DNA of 64,000 nucleotides. Origin: Dendrolimus kikuchii (taxonomy: Eukaryota; Arthropoda; Insecta; Lepidoptera; Lasiocampidae). The stretch covers positions 1,054,001-1,118,000 of the forward strand of contig CM034408.1 of assembly GCA_019925095.2 (NCBI GenBank), written 5' to 3'. Below, one piece after another: positions 1 through 9,229 of this stretch (position 1 is its first letter; each line of letters starts with the position of its first letter). The notes under the pieces were generated by a model, which worked only from the letters and a program-made list of their open reading frames with translations, was not told the origin of the DNA and did no database searches. A program made the translations under genes and the position numbers.

Positions 1-191
1 TTACACCTTCCCTGATCAAATTGATCGTGTACTAGCAGAAGGTGATGTCAGGAGCCTTAAGACGAGCGTGCATGACAAGAGCTATGAATGTCAAAGAAGC
101 AAGTGAGGTGTGTAAGAATAAGCCTGAATGGCGCTCTGTTGTTCGTGCCTACCCCGCAAGGGAACTGGCGTGAAGTTATGTTTGTATGTAT
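1..191 (+). mobile_element. LINE-A (RTE-like) 3' end, cut by window start
   Basis: This is the 3' terminus of the commonest LINE in the window: the last codons of a reverse-transcriptase C-terminal region ending in ARELA-stop, then a short TATG-type tail. A 5-bp deletion near position 60 breaks the frame compared with other copies. The 5' side lies outside the window. Confidence 0.8.
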
Positions 192-449
192 AAAAAAAAA
201 CCTCTTACACGGCGGACACCAGGAAAATGTCTTGCTTGACGTGAACCCTTTATAATTCCATACGCATTGGTAGAGGTTGGTACTGAGGAATAAAACCTTC
301 ATGTTACAAAATCACGATTTTGTAATGTCATCGTTCAATTGACATAATGTCAATATACGCAATTTCAAGTTTCATATAGTACGTACTATTTCCCAAGCTT
401 GCCTTCATAATTTCAATTCAAATAGACGCCTTTGCAACTTGAGTCTATT
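192..449. other. Non-coding stretch with two perfect hairpins
   Basis: AT-rich sequence with no gene. It holds two adjacent perfect inverted repeats, at 304-325 (10-bp arms, 2-nt loop) and 338-354 (8-bp arms, 1-nt loop). If the exon candidate at 450-656 is real, this would be its 3' untranslated region, but no clear AATAAA signal is visible on that strand. Confidence 0.5.
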
Positions 450-656
450 TCAAATTTCTTGCAATAAATCTAGAAATCCAGAGATCGTAGGCACTATGTC
501 ACCGAATGGTTTTCCGCCAATGTCGAGCGCGAATTTGAAACACTCGGTCCGCTGTCCGGCCGTCATTTTATCGACAAACGACCTCGATATCGAATCTGGA
601 ACATCACTGACGATCGTTACATGTGCACTATATTTTTGGGGAGTTTTTGGCGGGAA
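450..656 (-). CDS. Candidate terminal coding exon, unknown protein
   Basis: On the minus strand a splice-acceptor-like sequence (CTTCTTTCAG, 657-666) is followed by 68 open codons and a TGA at 450-452. The peptide begins FPPKTPQKYS and includes DKMTAGQRTECFKFALDIGG and ends GFLDLLQEI. Base composition is richer in GC than its surroundings, and the peptide has a balanced, globular-looking composition, unlike most chance ORFs here. I do not recognise the family. It could be the last exon of a host gene on the minus strand or a fragment of an unrecognised transposon protein. No upstream exon was identified in the window, and a convincing polyadenylation signal is missing downstream. The forward-strand ORF over the same bases is a shadow. 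Confidence 0.3.
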   Translation of the reverse strand, partial: FPPKTPQKYSAHVTIVSDVPDSISRSFVDKMTAGQRTECFKFALDIGGKPFGDIVPTISGFLDLLQEI

Positions 657-666
657 CTGAAAGAAG

Positions 667-1225
667 ATGTTGTGCTGTGCAGTTTTATTTTCTAAAAACG
701 TGTAAAATTACTCTAAAATGAACAATAGTTGTAGGATATTGATGGTTTTTGAGTAGTAATCACGTGTTTTGTGAGAAATGTGAACTGTGAAGTCAAATGT
801 GGCCTTTTGAGTTGTCACAAGTTCAGCTGTGCTACACATAGGCTTTAAGAAAATTAAGAAACTATATTGTAAACTAAGATCTGGCTTAAAGGCCTAGCTG
901 CCAAGCCATAAAATCCAAAAAAAAACTATATTTTTGGTATATTCTGATGCCCCTGCGTACACTAGTCATTGCTTTTATTTTCCAAACCCTCATTGAAGAA
1001 GGCTTCCATAAAACCAATTACAGTGAAGAAACAAGAGAGGCTCAAAAACAGCAGAACGGGTGTCATGTTTGTATGTGGGAGTTAATGAGGGGAGAGTGGT
1101 GCGGGGTCCGAAAACACGTGAAATTAAATATCTTTGAGAGACAATACCAGCATCTTTAATTAAAACAAGTTCCGATGTACACAGAGAAGTGAGGTCTATA
1201 GTGGTACAACTCGAATTAAATCAAA
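667..1225. other. No gene seen; possible retrocopy 3' end near 920
   Basis: No coding sequence is supported. Around 820-930 the sequence ends in a short A-run after AAATCC, resembling the poly(A) end of an unidentified retroposed sequence. Confidence 0.4.
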
Positions 1226-1518
1226 TGGAGAAAGAATACAATTTCCTGCGGCCGGGCGGTCTGTCGTAAGAGGCGACTTAACAACCCACAGCCAGGTGGT
1301 AGGGCATTTGTCCGACTGGATGGCTACCATCCCTGGTCTAAAGTGTGTCGCCATAACAACCTTGAGTTGTGTTCCGGCATTAATGAACAGGTTCCAGTTT
1401 ACCTTAAGAGAGCAGCAGCGCATTTGTAGCAACTGCTGTTGCAAATGTTCATAGGCGATGGTAATCGCTTTCCATCAAGTGGGCCGTCTGCCTGTCTGCT
1501 GATCTCATGCAATAAAAT
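1226..1518 (+). mobile_element. Element B (SINE-like), nearly full length
   Basis: Starts inside the head (GGAGAAAGAATACAATTTCC), carries the GGTGGTAG...CTACCACC-type hairpin region, and ends CTGATCTCATGCAATAAAAT. The first ten or so head bases are missing or altered. Confidence 0.85.
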
Positions 1519-2058
1519 AAAATAAAAAAGCGTGTGAGCTAAGGACGCAGGTTAGGTTTAGTCCCTTGTCCTTCGCTCGGAGGCCATGAAGCATATAGCC
1601 CATCAATAGTCCTGAGAACGGTCTCCCAAGAAAAGACATTCCTCCTGCGTCATCAAAAAAAAAAGGGGGAAGAGGAAGTAAGCCACCGAAACGACAAATT
1701 ACAACATAGATACAAATCATCATTTATTTTGCACGTACTTTAACCACTGCTTTACGCGTTTGCACTGTGGTCGATCTGCCTCTTCGTGTTGATTAACATT
1801 ACAACAATGGAATTCCTTATTCCAGTATTGTGGCAGAAAGAGAAAACATTGCTTAAGCCAAAATGGAAAGTAATTAAGTTTAATTATAAGTAAACACTTT
1901 CCCCTTTCTACAGATACAAGAAATTAGAATCTAAAATATCCACATGTGTAAAGAAAACTCACTGTCTTTTTATTATAGTATTTTGTTTTTATTTATAAGC
2001 ATTACGATATACAATTACATCTAAGTACATACTTGATTTTTGACAACTTCAAGCGTAT
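1519..2058. other. No gene seen
   Basis: AT-rich sequence without a supported gene. The segment 1555-1660 has a mixed composition like a LINE untranslated region, but I could not place it in a family. Confidence 0.3.
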
Positions 2059-2366
2059 TCGTGCAGGAACGGAGAAAGAATACAATTTCCTGCGGCCGGG
2101 CGGCCTGTCGTAAGAGGCGACAAAACAACCCACAGCCAGGTAGGGCATTTACCCGACTGGATGGCTACCACCCCTGGTCTAGAGTATGCCGCCATAACAA
2201 CCTTGTGTTGTGTTCCGGCCATTAGTGACCAACTTCCAGTCTCCTTTAAGAGAGCAGCAGCGCATTTGTAGCGCCTTTGGTGTTGCAAATGTCCATAGGC
2301 GATGGTAATCGCTTTCCATCAAGTGGGCCGTCTGCCTGTCTGCTGAACTCTTGCAATAAAAAATAA
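2059..2366 (+). mobile_element. Element B, full length, part of a larger duplicated unit
   Basis: Begins TCGTGCAGGAACGG and ends TGCAATAAAAAATAAAAAAA. Unlike most copies, the 240 bp after its tail are shared with the region next to the copy at 48862-49168, so the two copies belong to a longer repeated unit. Confidence 0.9.
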
Positions 2367-2617
2367 AAAAACTAATTATAACTTATAAAAATAAAATAAA
2401 ACTTATAAAATAAAATTACGTTTCAACGGTTTTAAGCGCGGCGTTGTATTTGATTTTTATATTTCGATGTTTCGGGCACTTTTCAGTAGCCGTGATAACG
2501 GAAAATAAAACTGTTAAGTGTCAATGAGTAAAAGTTATTATTTAGCTTTAGTTATCTATTCTTTCTCTATTCCTGCACGGATGTAATCAGGAGAAGGCAA
2601 AATAAAGAAAGAGGGAG
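2367..2617 (+). repeat. Segment M: downstream partner of element B with inverted B head
   Basis: About 240 bp that recur in inverted orientation at 48639-48861, again directly after an element-B tail. Near its outer end (2556-2582) lies an inverted copy of the B head (CTATTCCTGCACGGAT), so B plus M is bounded by inverted repeats of about 25 bp. Homology continues about 35 bp past the inverted head. Confidence 0.7.
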
Positions 2618-2821
2618 ACCACCCCTGCTCTAAAGTATGTCGCCATAACAACCTTGAGTTGTGTTCCGGCATTAGTGACCAGGTTCCAGTCTCCCTTAAG
2701 AGAGCAGCAGCGCATTTGTAGCAACTTTGCTGTTGCAAATGTCCATAGGCGATGGAAACCGCTTTCCATCAAGTGGGCCGTATACCTGCCTGCTGAACTG
2801 CTGCAATAAAAAAAATAAAAA
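2618..2821 (+). mobile_element. Element B, 5'-truncated
   Basis: Begins inside the element at CCACCCCTGCTC and runs to the normal CTGCAATAAAAAAA end. It abuts segment M directly. Confidence 0.85.
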
Positions 2822-2974
2822 ATTGAAGTTGGTTCCTCTTCGATCATTGCAACTTTGGCTAGTTTGTCACTTTTATAGTGTTCAAGTCAATATTGTCAAA
2901 GTAACGAAATGGTTGTAATATAAACAAAGTAATGAATTAAATTATCTAATTCAAATAATATTGGTGCTTTTTAT

Positions 2975-4177
2975 TAGGGATGTGCGAATAACGTTCTGTT
3001 AGGATGGTGCTCCGTGTGTCCTTTTTAAAAACCGAATTTATTTACTGTAAGAGTTTAATTAAAAATACGTCTGCACTATGTGATGGTTAATAATGCTCTG
3101 TCCTTATAAGAGAAAATCAAATTGGTTTTATATAATGTACAATTGCACAGATAAGCAATTGTACATATAATACAGTGTCATAACAGTTCGAATCGAATCG
3201 AGTCGAATATTAATATTCGAATCATATTCGAATTTCGAATTATTATTCGAAAAATTACGAATAATTCGAACAATTCGCGAATTATCGAAACATCACTGGA
3301 TTTTCTATTGTTTCCAATTTGACATTTATACTCTAAAACTAACCTATTTAATATTTCTCAAATATACACATACAATACCTGCATATTAATAAAAAAAATA
3401 ACTAATAAAAATATACACTCCAAGCTATCCTTTCCTGCTAAAACATATAAATATAATATCCGGAAGAAAAAGCAATTTCAATTAAGTGTACCAAGAACAA
3501 ACTACGGGAAAAGAAATATTATGTTTGAAGGTGTGCACTTATTTAATAAATTACCAGATGACCTACAAAAATGTAAAAATACAAACTTTTTCAAGATAAA
3601 ACTAAAAAATCTTTTATTAAAATAAATGTAAAACAATAAATCACAACATAATTCTATCGCAGACTGCATAGGACCACATTAGTGTTAAGAATTATACTGT
3701 ATTACTTACTAATTATTATCTTAATCTCATTGTAAGTGAACTACCTGTTCTTATGAGAAATAAAGTTCTTTAAACCTAATTCCATTACATCGTGTATCAA
3801 AATATTCTACTTAAGAATAATATACCTTGTGATTAAAAATCAATTGCTCAATTTCAATATAATAATATGTTCATTTCTGCCAGTAACATACAAAATCTAG
3901 ATACTAATATTGGCAAGAGAATTTTTCAATTCATTTTGATTTTTATAATTATTAATTTCCATTTGAAAAAATCTATAAAAACAGGTTGCTACACATGCAA
4001 TGTTTTAAAATACTCGAAAATTTGCGAATAATTAATAATTCGGAAAAAATTAGAATCATTCGAAATTTTTCGAATTATTCGGCAAGTTTCGAATAATTCG
4101 ATTCGAGTTTCACATCGAATATTAATAATCGATTCGGAACGAATAATTCATAAGGTCGAATTATTCGCACACTCCTA
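2975..4177. mobile_element. hAT-type non-autonomous element with 8-bp TSD
   Basis: Terminal inverted repeats TAGGGATGTGCGAATAA and (inverted) TTATTCGCACACTCCTA are flanked by an exact 8-bp duplication CTTTTTAT (2967-2974, 4178-4185), the hAT hallmark. Both ends are rich in TTCGAAT-type palindromes (3190-3290 and 4010-4165). The middle contains a LINE C-terminus, so the 1.2-kb element is a carrier for an older or nested insertion. No transposase is visible. Confidence 0.85.
3461..3780 (+). pseudogene. LINE reverse-transcriptase C-terminal fragment and 3' UTR
   Basis: An open frame of 55 codons (3461-3625) reads through VPRTNYGKRNIMFEGVHLF and NKLPDDLQ to a TAA. The N-Y-G-x-R ... G ... N-x-L-P arrangement is the C-terminal tail typical of CR1/Daphne/jockey-type LINEs (family knowledge). 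About 150 bp of A/T-rich 3' UTR follow, ending near AAATAAAGTTCTTTAAAC. It lies wholly inside the hAT element at 2975-4177. Everything upstream, including the catalytic domains, is missing. Confidence 0.65.
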
Positions 4178-4623
4178 CTTTTTATATAAATGGTTTGCAG
4201 AATCTGAATAAGGTCCTTAGGAGTCGGATAGGAGAAATATAATGTATAAGTTATAAAGTCCTTTTGGTTTTGGTGGAAATTGGTGGAAGTAACTGGAAAT
4301 TGCTAGTTTGGAATCTAGCAATACTCGTACTTGGAAAACGGAAATACAAATTATAGTAAAGAATACATTTGAAGAATGCTGATTTAGTTCGTAAGTAGAT
4401 AGTTTGAAGGACTAACTAGCATAGCTGGGCATTAACTCGTTAATCCGTTTAACGTTAATTAACGAAGTTAACATTTCGAGTAACGGATTAACTTTTAAGT
4501 TAACTTATAAATATGTTAACGGACTCGTTAACTTTCGTTAAATTTCCCAAAGTCCCTTAATCGTTAATCCAGCACCGTCATAATCTGTTTATTACATATT
4601 ATAATACTGCTATACCCCCAAGC

Positions 4624-4740
4624 TCTGCAGTTGAACGTCTTTTCTCTACGGGCAAGGATATATATACTACAGCCGAAACAAGCCTCGCTTTCAGACGAGA
4701 ACTTCAGCATATTAATGTTCATGAAGGGGAACATTCATAT
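4624..4740 (+). pseudogene. hAT transposase C-terminal dimerisation remnant
   Basis: The frame starting at TCTGCAGTTGAA reads SAVERLFSTGKDIYTT followed by SLAFRRELQHINVH. The S-A-x-E-R-x-F-S motif is characteristic of the C-terminal dimerisation region of hAT transposases (family knowledge). Only this short piece survives; DNA-binding and catalytic regions are absent. Its location inside hAT-like terminal repeats supports the call. Confidence 0.7.
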
Positions 4741-4806
4741 TATGCCAGATGAATAAATTGACAGATAAATTGGACGGGTTAGTGTCGTTTCGTCTAAGAT
4801 GTAAGT

Positions 4807-5055
4807 GGTACATACATACATACATAACTTCACGCCAGTTCCCTTGCGAGGTAGGCACGAGCAACAGAGCGCCATTTAGGCTTATTCTTACATACCTCAC
4901 TTGCTTCTTTGACATTCATAACTCTTCTCATGCACGCTTGTCTGCTCTTAAGGCTCCTGACATCACCTGCTGCTAGTACACGATCAATTTGATCATGGAA
5001 GGTGTGTCGTGGCCTTCCACGACTTCTGCAGCCATCCACTTTTGCATTGTATATC
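4807..5055 (-). mobile_element. LINE-A copy, 5'-truncated, 7-bp TSD
   Basis: Minus-strand LINE 3' end with a TATG-repeat tail at the left. Exact flanking duplication TGTAAGT (4800-4806 and 5056-5062). Inserted into the hAT element at 4417-5441, so it is younger than that element. Confidence 0.85.
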
Positions 5056-5441
5056 TGTAAGTTGTCTATGTAGCAATTCGTCTAAATAGCAATTGGTCAT
5101 TATATTACTATCAAATCGTATTAAAATTAGTTCGTCTAATATAATAAATTCTAAACCTTAATCCAAATAAATGAAAAAACATTGTTTGTCAACATGCCTA
5201 TATTAAACACTAATAATTATACCCGTCTTTTTTCGTTTCTAACCTGTTAACTTACAGAACCAACAGTTTTTATAAGAAGATGCAATTTTATCACGTGTTA
5301 ACGGATTAACGATTAACGTTAACTTGCGTTAAATTTTCTGAAATGTAAACGCTTTAACTTTTAACGAAGTTAACTTTTTCAGTAACGGATTAGCGATTAA
5401 CGAAGTTTTAACTATTTGATTAACGATGCCCAGCTATGCTA

Positions 5442-5856
5442 ACTAGGCCTTGGGGGGCGATATGTTTAAGACAATGTAGGTCATTATTGTCATGTCGTTC
5501 AATAATACGGAAGAAAAATATAGTATAAAATGTGTTACGTTCACAAAATTTAAGAACTACCTACAAGTTAAATTTAGATGGAAATACTAACTGGTCCAGT
5601 CGACTTGTCAGCGTTAAGTATATCAAATATCACAAAAAGCTAATAAAAATAACAGGAAACCGTGGAGAACGTCTCTCCTGCTACTCGACGCGGAAGTAAT
5701 GACGTAATTATTAAATTCCCGCCTTTCCCGCGTCGGTTCCTGGATCACGCTCCAGATAACCAGAGCGGGTTTTTGCTCTAGTTTTTTCGTAAGTAGGCAA
5801 ATAAGGCTTTTATTTTTTTAGTTATGGATTTAGGGAACATTACAGTTCAATCATAA
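5442..5856. other. No gene seen
   Basis: A GC-richer patch at 5660-5780 contains CTGGATCACGCTCCAG-like inverted sequence, but no gene or known family was recognised. Confidence 0.3.
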
Positions 5857-6180
5857 CTAGTGGTCGCCCGTGGTCGAAATTCGATCATAATAATTAATGT
5901 CAAAGACTATAATACTTCTATAATCACAGATTTCGCCAAGGCTACACTGTTAATTTGACTTGAACAATAAACAAAAGAGTATATATGCGTGTGTGTGTCA
6001 AATACGTGGTAGTGTGTGTAATGTTTTGTTTATTGATTTAATGTAATCTTTATGCATATTTTTTTTTAATATTAGCATTCGTCGCTTATTCTCTATATAA
6101 ACTATAAGTGTGCGAAATTTCATACTCCTCCGACCGCGCACTTTTCGTACAAAGTTTTTGCTTCACGTATTAATATGAGA
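5857..6180 (-). mobile_element. Helitron-like family F copy
   Basis: On the minus strand it runs from TC...to CTAG|T, with the palindrome TGGTCGAAATTCGA(C/T)CA just inside the CTAG end, as expected of a Helitron 3' hairpin. Target is A|T. No coding capacity. Confidence 0.75.
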
Positions 6181-6203
6181 TAGATATAAATATGAGATCC
6201 GTG

Positions 6204-6508
6204 CAGGAACGGAGATAGAATACAATTTCTTGCGGCCTGGCGGCCTGTCGTAAGAGGCGACTAAACAACCCACAGCCAGGTGGTAGGGCATTTGCCCGAC
6301 TGGATGGCTACCACCCCTGGTCTAAAGTATGTCGCCATAACCACCTTGAGTTGTGTTCCGGCATTAGTAACCAGGTTCCAGTCTCCCTTAAGAGAGCAGC
6401 AGCGCATTTGTAGCACCTTTGGTGTTGCAAATGTCCATAGGCGACGGTAACCGCTTTCCATCAAGTGGGCTATCTGCCTGACTGCTGAACTCCTGCAATA
6501 AAAAAATA
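6204..6508 (+). mobile_element. Element B, full length
   Basis: Begins TCCGTGCAGGAACGG and ends CTGCAATAAAAAAA. It sits a few bases beyond the 5' end of the Helitron-like copy at 5857-6180. Confidence 0.9.
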
Positions 6509-6510
6509 TG

Positions 6511-6645
6511 CTAACGGTGAAGGAAAACATCGTGATGAAACCTGCACATCCACCTTGGCGAGACGTGGCGGGTATACTGTCCGTTCCTCTATAACGGGAG
6601 GCCCGAGCCCAGCAGTGGGACGTTTATGACCTGTCATTATTACAA
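6511..6645 (+). mobile_element. tRNA-derived SINE L, 3' part only
   Basis: Contains GGTGAAGGAAAACATCGTGA and the end GGCCCGAGCCCAGCAGTGGG shared with the fuller copies at 40296-40585 and 61141-61400. The tRNA-like head is missing. Confidence 0.7.
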
Positions 6646-6649
6646 ATTC

Positions 6650-7004
6650 GGAGTGACGCTCGCGGACCGCGTTCGTAATACCAAAGTAAGAAAGAGAGTG
6701 TCGGGGTGAAGGTAAGGAAAGGAATGCTCCGATGGTTCGGGCATGATGAAAGAATGATTAAACAGATATACACTGCAAAAGTGGATGGATGCAGAAGTTG
6801 TGGAAGGCCACGACACACCTTCCATGATCAAATTGATCGTGTACTAGCAGAAGGTGATGTCAGGAGCCTTAAGAACAGACGAGCGTGCATGACAAGAGCT
6901 ATGAATGTCAAAGAAGCGAGTGACGTGTGTAAGAACAAGCCTGAATGGCGCTCTGTTGTTCGTGCCTACCCCGCAAGGGAACTGGCGTGAAGCTATGTAT
7001 GTAT
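6650..7004 (+). mobile_element. LINE-A copy ending 45 bp before an exon
   Basis: 5'-truncated copy that begins at CGGAGTGACGCT and ends with a short TATG tail. A 17-bp deletion relative to other copies removes one of two GAGAGT repeats and shifts the frame. Its 3' end lies about 45 bp upstream of the candidate exon at 7050. Confidence 0.85.
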
Positions 7005-7049
7005 TATTACAAGTTGTCTTTAAATAGGAAAACATTTTCATGGTTACAG

Positions 7050-7216
7050 CAAGCCGTGAGAGCGAAGGTGACTCCAGAGGGTACAGGTCTGCGGAGGAGC
7101 AGGCCAGGGAACTCGCCAGATCCATCCGTCGGGAAGTAGCGAAGCTTGCTGACAAGTGGAACAACCTGGTTGACCGCAGCGACGTTTGGGGACGGTGCTT
7201 GGACGATGCTGTGCAG
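7050..7216 (+). CDS. Candidate internal exon, spectrin-repeat protein (dystrophin-like?)
   Basis: A 167-bp open stretch follows TTTTCATGGTTACAG (acceptor) and precedes GTTAGT (donor, 7217-7222). Using one base from an upstream exon, it reads ARELARSIRREVAKLADKWN and DRSDVWGRCLDDAVQ and ends in phase 0. The peptide is strongly helical with the heptad-like pattern and central Trp (K-W-x-x-L) of spectrin repeats. That pattern is typical of dystrophin, spectrin and nesprin families; dystrophin is my preferred guess from the style of the helix, not from an alignment. GC content is clearly higher than the flanks. No neighbouring exon could be found in the window, which fits a gene with very large introns. 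The ATG at 7040 lies in the acceptor region and is not taken as a start. Confidence 0.6.
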
Positions 7217-7222
7217 GTTAGT
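7217..7222 (+). promoter_or_regulatory. Splice donor of the spectrin-like exon
   Basis: CAG|GTTAGT fits the metazoan 5' splice site. The matching acceptor is TTACAG at 7044-7049. Confidence 0.55.
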
Positions 7223-7306
7223 CATAGGCTAAACTCATTTATAATTAATCTAGATTAAGTGACATAAATATTTTTTATGATTTTAAATATTTTTTTACAA
7301 TAATAA

Positions 7307-8086
7307 CTAGCTGTACCCGGCAGACGTTGTGATGGATATACAAACTTTTTGTATATGTTAAATTTCAATTCAATATAGGAATGCGTGGCTGTCTTAAGTT
7401 GTTTCTGCCACCGTTGAAGTTACACTTGAAAATATATCTCGTAGCAACGTAAACCTCTCGTATTCAATAATCACGTCTTCTTAGCCCCCAACACGTTGTC
7501 CTACCTTTAAAAAATAAAAATCTACAACCCGATTTCAGCACCATCTACCAGGACCAAATGTTAATCTAAACAAATCTCAAATCCACTTGAATAAATAAAA
7601 AATCATCAAAATCAGGCCCACCGTTTAGGAGGACTATCGCGGCGCCACCTACTGGATCCAATCGTTGATTTAAACCATTCCGGGACAAACTTGAACACAT
7701 ACAACTAAAAAGAACATCTGAATTCTGGTACACGATTGCAGCGCCATCTACCTGGTTCAAATTTGAATCTAAATCATCTCAGTAGAAAATTATTAAAATA
7801 CTAATATCGCTATTAAAAAATAGTGGTTATTGGGCGAAGGGTAAAAAATTCGGGTTGTATGTATTTTTTAATGCCAAATCATAAAAAAATCAAAATAAAA
7901 AAATGTCAAAAAATTAAAAAATATATTTAGGGGTGGTCCACCCTTATCATTTAGGGGTATGAAAAATAAATGTTAGCCGATTATCAGACCTACCAGATAT
8001 GCACACGAGATTTCATACAAATCGGTTCAGCCGTTTCGGAGGAGTTTGGTAACAAACACCGCGACACGAGAATTTTATGTATTAGA
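7307..8086 (-). mobile_element. Helitron-like family N copy
   Basis: On the minus strand it starts TCTAATACATAAAATTC, carries CTCCGAAACGGCTGAACCG, and ends GGGTACAGCTAG|T. Inside are three spaced copies of a GCGCCATCTACC(T/A)GG-type segment (about 7540, 7640, 7740). No coding capacity. The end type and A|T target suggest a Helitron-like element. Confidence 0.65.
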
Positions 8087-8204
8087 TAGACTTTATTTCC
8101 AGTCAGGAAACATCAGTTATTTAGATTTAATGAAAAGTAAATATATTAGCGACTAAAATCGAAACTAAGAAGGAAATCTTGTATCTTTATCCTTAGCCCC
8201 TCCC
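8087..8204. other. Intervening sequence
   Basis: AT-rich, no feature recognised. Confidence 0.3.
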
Positions 8205-8362
8205 CTTATGGCCGGTTCCTATATCTTCCCGATTGTTCATTTGCCTTACTATCGATGCTATCGGTTTAAATTTGTCATAAGCTCCCATATAAGTGATGCC
8301 AAAATCCAACCGATGGTAATGCAAGTAAATGAATAGTAAGCTATACGAACCGGTCATTAAGG
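8205..8362. mobile_element. Palindromic MITE (family S)
   Basis: Ends CTTATGGCCGGTTC and (inverted) GAACCGGTCATTAAGG. The interior is also self-complementary (TTCATTTGCCTTAC versus GTAATGCAAGTAAATGAA), so the whole 158 bp folds on itself. Half of a related copy is at 13567-13690. Confidence 0.6.
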
Positions 8363-8735
8363 CTTGCAGTAACGCCAACGTCCTTCAGGATTTGAGGAGT
8401 ACTGATTGTTTGGGCGATGGCGGGAATTCCATATAGACGTAATCGTTTGTCAAATGCGTTATTAATAATTCACAATACAATAATTACTATATATAAGTAC
8501 TATATATAAAAATAATTAAACCGAGTTATTTATGTCTTTTTGAAATAAGCATTAATAAGTTTACATAGACTTCATAATATAATATGTATATCTGGAAAAA
8601 TACAAATTAAATATAAGCTACAATATCATAATAAAACTAACTTAAAACGTATAATTAAATTTTAAAAATAAATTAACTTATAAATATAAACTATATAAAA
8701 ACTAAAATTAAATAAAAAAGGGAAACATGTCTAGG
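8363..8735. other. AT-rich, possible LINE 3' UTR
   Basis: No gene. The part at 8650-8725 resembles 53370-53450 (ACTATATAAAA...CTAAATAAAAAAGGG-like), suggesting a shared LINE 3' UTR in minus orientation. Confidence 0.35.
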
Positions 8736-8868
8736 CATAAGTTATTGGTCCCAAACCACTGTCATTTACTGGGAACGTTCCCAAAAGGCTGGCGGCGTTA
8801 CCACGTTGTATAGCAACGCTTAGTTTTTGAGCAATATAGACGCCTGCCTTCTGGTCGCATGATGATGA
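8736..8868 (-). pseudogene. LINE C-terminal fragment (QRGNAAS family)
   Basis: Minus-strand frame reads DQKAGVYIAQKLSVAIQRGN and AASLLGTFPVN before a stop. The same protein ending appears at 31625-31760. In many invertebrate retroelements this C-terminus follows the DGKRPDGM segment seen at 13860-14185 (recalled family pattern). The rest is missing. Confidence 0.55.
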
Positions 8869-8890
8869 TGTCTCTTTTATAAAGGGAAGA

Positions 8891-9129
8891 TACATACATA
8901 CATACATAACTTCACGCCAGTTCCCTTGCGGGGTAGGCACGGACAACAGAGCGCCATTCAGGCTTATTCTTACACACCTCACTTGCTTCTTTGACATTCA
9001 TAGCTCTTGTCATGCACGCTCGTCTGTTCTTAAGGCTCCTGACATCACCTTCTGCTAGTACACGATCAATTTGATCATGGAAGCTGTGTCGTAGCCTTCC
9101 ACGACTTCTGCATCCATCCACTTTTGCAT
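8891..9129 (-). mobile_element. LINE-A copy, 5'-truncated
   Basis: TATG tail at left, RT C-terminal codons in reverse, truncated at CACTTTTGCA. No exact duplication could be assigned because of the flanking GATGATGATG run. Confidence 0.8.
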
Positions 9130-9229
9130 GGATGATGATGAAAGATGAAGATTTTTTTTTTATTCTGTTTTGATAAAAATTGAAGGAGCAAGACGGTGTC
9201 ATGTCAATAATTTGCACCTGAATTGGGGA

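Larger units (their letters stand above)
4417..5441. mobile_element. hAT element remnant
   Basis: Ends carry inverted repeats TAGCATAGCTGGGCAT / ATGCCCAGCTATGCTA, followed inward by TTAACG-rich repeats. The interior has a remnant of hAT transposase. The duplication is not exact (GGACTAAC versus ACTAGGCC share only ACTA), so the flanks may have drifted. A LINE-A copy is inserted at 4807-5055. Confidence 0.75.
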
